This document shows, in pieces, positions 62,145-64,000 of a stretch of 64,000 bases of DNA. The position numbers and the translations under genes are program-made. Numbering within the stretch: position 1 is the first letter of the stretch; each line of letters starts with the position of its first letter. The DNA is from Gordonia polyisoprenivorans (GTDB lineage: Bacteria > Actinomycetota > Actinomycetes > Mycobacteriales > Mycobacteriaceae): the NCBI RefSeq assembly GCF_017654315.1, contig NZ_CP072203.1:1054001-1118000 (forward strand). The letters run 5' to 3'. The notes beneath the pieces are model-generated. The model saw only the letters and a list, made by a program, of their open reading frames with translations. It did no database searches and was not told the origin of the DNA.

Positions 62145-63685
62145 GCACCACCGTCGTTGCTTCTACCTACGTTCCCTACATTCCGGCGGTTGCCAACTTC
62201 AGCGGTGACTCCGGGCAGGTCTCCGAGGCCCTCGGGTACGGCGTCACCGCCCTCTACATCGTCGCGTTCTCCCTGTTCATCTACGGTCTGATGGGCTTGA
62301 CCGGCCCGAAGACTGCGGTGCGCGGCAACTGGATCGCCGCGGTCGGCATGGGAATCGCCATCGTCGCGACCCTCCTCGGTGTCTACAACAACGCCGGCGA
62401 CGCCGGGGTGCCGGGAATCAACTGGATTCTGATCGTCGTCGGCCTCGCGGTCGGTGTGGCGCTGGGCATTCCGCCGGCGCTCAAGACCAAGATGACCGCG
62501 ATGCCGCAGCTGGTGGCGCTGTTCAACGGCGTCGGCGGTGGCACCGTCGCGTTGATTGCATGGTCGGAGTACATCGAGTCCGATGGCTTCACCCAGCTGC
62601 ACGAGACACCCGACGTGCACGTCATCGTCGGGTCGCTGTTCGCGGCGATCATCGGTTCGATCTCGTTCTGGGGCTCGCTGGTGGCGTTCGCGAAGCTGCA
62701 GGAGCTGCTGAACAAGAACTTCGAGAAGAAGCTGGTCAAGGCCGCCAAGGCCTTCCAGTTCGCCAACATCGTGCTGGCCATCGCGGCCATCGCGATCGCC
62801 GTCTTCATCGGTGTCTCGGCCGACTCGACGTCGGCCACGCCGTGGTACTGGATCGTGGCGCTGCTCGTGGTCGCCGGCGTGATGGGCCTGTTCGTGGTGT
62901 TCCCGATCGGCGGCGCCGACATGCCGGTGGTCATCTCGCTGCTCAACGCGATGACGGGTCTGTCGGCAGCGGCCGCGGGTCTCGCGCTCAACAACCAGGC
63001 GATGATCGTGGCCGGCATGATCGTCGGTGCCTCGGGTTCGATTCTCACCAACCTGATGGCCAAGGCGATGAACCGGTCGATTCCGGCCATCATCTTCGGC
63101 GCCTTCGGCGGCGGTGACGACGCCGGAGTCGGTGGCAGTGGAGCCGAGGGCGGCACGGTCAAGGCGACCTCGGCCGCCGACGCCGCGATCCAGATGGCCT
63201 ACGCCAACCAGGTGATCGTGGTGCCGGGCTACGGTCTCGCGGTCGCGCAGGCCCAGCACACCGTCAAGGAGATGGCGACCCTGCTCGAGGCCAAGGGCGT
63301 CGAGGTCAAATACGCCATCCACCCGGTCGCCGGCCGTATGCCCGGACACATGAACGTGCTTCTGGCAGAAGCGGATGTGCCCTACGACGCGATGAAGGAG
63401 ATGGACGACATCAACGGCGAGTTCGCTCGCACCGATGTCGCGATCGTGATCGGCGCCAACGACGTCACCAACCCGGCGGCGCGCAACGATCCGGGCTCGC
63501 CGATCCACGGCATGCCGATCCTCAACGTCGACCAGGCGCGATCGGTGATCGTGCTCAAGCGCGGCATGAGTTCCGGCTACGCCGGCATCGAGAACCCGCT
63601 GTTCTATCTCGATCACACCTCCATGCTGTTCGGCGACGCCAAGAAGTCCGTCGACTCGGTCATCGAGGAGCTCAAGGCTCTGTAA
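62141..63685 (+). CDS. pntB: NAD(P) transhydrogenase subunit beta (PntB, 514 aa)
   Basis: N-terminal eight-to-nine-TM domain (up to about residue 295) with GGADMPVVISLLNAMTGLSA and AMIVAGMIVGASGSILTNLM, then the NADP(H)-binding dIII: VPGYGLAVAQAQHTVKEMA (GYGxAVAxAQ motif), HPVAGRMPGHMNVLLAEADV and GANDVTNPAARNDPGSPIHG with KRGMSSGYAG. Complete. GTG 62141. Last gene of the pnt operon. Confidence 0.95.
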   Translation: MSTTVVASTYVPYIPAVANFSGDSGQVSEALGYGVTALYIVAFSLFIYGLMGLTGPKTAVRGNWIAAVGMGIAIVATLLGVYNNAGDAGVPGINWILIVVGLAVGVALGIPPALKTKMTAMPQLVALFNGVGGGTVALIAWSEYIESDGFTQLHETPDVHVIVGSLFAAIIGSISFWGSLVAFAKLQELLNKNFEKKLVKAAKAFQFANIVLAIAAIAIAVFIGVSADSTSATPWYWIVALLVVAGVMGLFVVFPIGGADMPVVISLLNAMTGLSAAAAGLALNNQAMIVAGMIVGASGSILTNLMAKAMNRSIPAIIFGAFGGGDDAGVGGSGAEGGTVKATSAADAAIQMAYANQVIVVPGYGLAVAQAQHTVKEMATLLEAKGVEVKYAIHPVAGRMPGHMNVLLAEADVPYDAMKEMDDINGEFARTDVAIVIGANDVTNPAARNDPGSPIHGMPILNVDQARSVIVLKRGMSSGYAGIENPLFYLDHTSMLFGDAKKSVDSVIEELKAL

Positions 63686-63889
63686 GGAGCCCTGACCGCC
63701 ACACCCCGACGCCCCGCCTGCGGAGCGACCACCGTGAATCCTGTGCGACGCGGTGTTCGCCACCCGGGCGGGGCGCCGTCGTGTGTCGGGGCTGTCGTGT
63801 TCCGGTGTTGTCGAACCGAGACCGACGGTTATCGAGATGAGACCGGCTCTGGCTGGCAGCCGCACCCACCTCGCCCTACTGTTACTCCA

Positions 63890-64000
63890 GTGACTGGTGT
63901 GACCAGAGTGAAAAGAAGGTTTCGTCGAACCACGGGCGTCGTCCTCGCGGCGTCGGCGATCACCGGTGTCGTCGTCGGAACCCTGCCGTCGTCATCGGAG
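63890..64000 (+). CDS. Start of a probable exported or membrane protein (cut by window edge)
   Basis: An open frame from GTG 63890 (alternatives 63899 or 63908) runs to the edge. A basic segment (KRRFRRT) is followed by a hydrophobic stretch (TGVVLAASAITGVVVGTL), typical of a signal peptide or TM anchor. Only 37 codons are visible. The 204 bp between pntB and this gene hold no other gene; a weak GC-rich inverted repeat (63710-63718 with 63767-63775) may help terminate pnt transcription. Confidence 0.6.
   Translation, partial: MTGVTRVKRRFRRTTGVVLAASAITGVVVGTLPSSSE

Noticed and set aside
61793..63865. A 690-codon minus-strand frame opposite pntAB and pntB
   Set aside because: Asp/Arg/His-rich translation typical of antisense to a membrane protein gene; the plus strand is clearly pntAB-pntB.
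1..64000. CRISPR arrays, tRNA and rRNA genes, phage attachment sites
   Set aside because: No spaced direct-repeat arrays, cloverleaf-like tRNA genes or rRNA sequence were recognised by reading both strands; att sites cannot be judged without a comparison genome.

Overview
The window is about 64 kb of GC-rich DNA from an actinobacterium that makes mycolic acids. A Gordonia or close relative (Mycobacteriales) fits best. The support is an antigen-85-type mycolyltransferase, a DUF3068 envelope protein, two PE-PPE-type secreted serine hydrolases, F420/LLM-class oxidoreductases, a mycofactocin locus, an encapsulin with DyP peroxidase, and a three-gene PntAA/PntAB/PntB transhydrogenase. Assignment to Gordonia is inference; no 16S or tRNA gene was seen.

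Positions 1-28,700 are a dense CoA-thioester catabolic cluster: seven acyl-CoA dehydrogenases (one partial), five short-chain dehydrogenases plus a mycofactocin-type one, an SCP2-like thiolase with a DUF35 fusion partner, three hot-dog/MaoC proteins, two enoyl-CoA hydratases, a family III and a family I CoA transferase, an acyl-CoA synthetase, two LLM oxidoreductases, an amidohydrolase-fold protein, a ring-hydroxylating dioxygenase beta subunit without its alpha partner, a zinc alcohol dehydrogenase and an MFS transporter. A FadR-type GntR regulator sits in the middle. Together these could activate, desaturate, hydrate, oxidise and thiolytically cleave a branched, cyclic or aromatic carboxylic acid, but the substrate cannot be read from the sequence. 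A recurring AT-rich promoter element (ATCTAT...ATAGTTA type) precedes at least seven of the transcription units, which suggests one regulon.

Positions 28,850-36,860 look like a decay zone. Two branched-chain-type ABC ATPase genes carry a nonsense codon, frameshifts and a lost Walker A. A DUF2889 gene has a probable frameshift. The mycofactocin locus mftRABCD is extensively damaged: mftA has lost its stop codon, mftB has two frameshifts, mftC and mftD have internal deletions and frameshifts, and mftD is cut by an IS3-family element that is itself internally deleted. mftE and mftF are absent. An intact acyl-CoA synthetase lies inside this zone. A mycofactocin-coupled SDR just upstream implies either a second intact locus elsewhere or loss of the pathway.

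Positions 37,360-64,000 look like ordinary core genome: DyP peroxidase plus encapsulin; a lipoprotein with a large FAD dehydrogenase; a mycolyltransferase; DUF3068; an ABC1/UbiB-like kinase; an MFS-ArsR operon with a palindromic operator; nadB; a copper operon (csoR, copZ, a small His-rich membrane peptide, copA) with two CsoR boxes; a KstD-like flavoprotein behind a perfect KstR-type box; a molybdopterin oxidoreductase; two PE-PPE hydrolases; and pntAA-pntAB-pntB. A secreted or membrane protein starts at the right edge.
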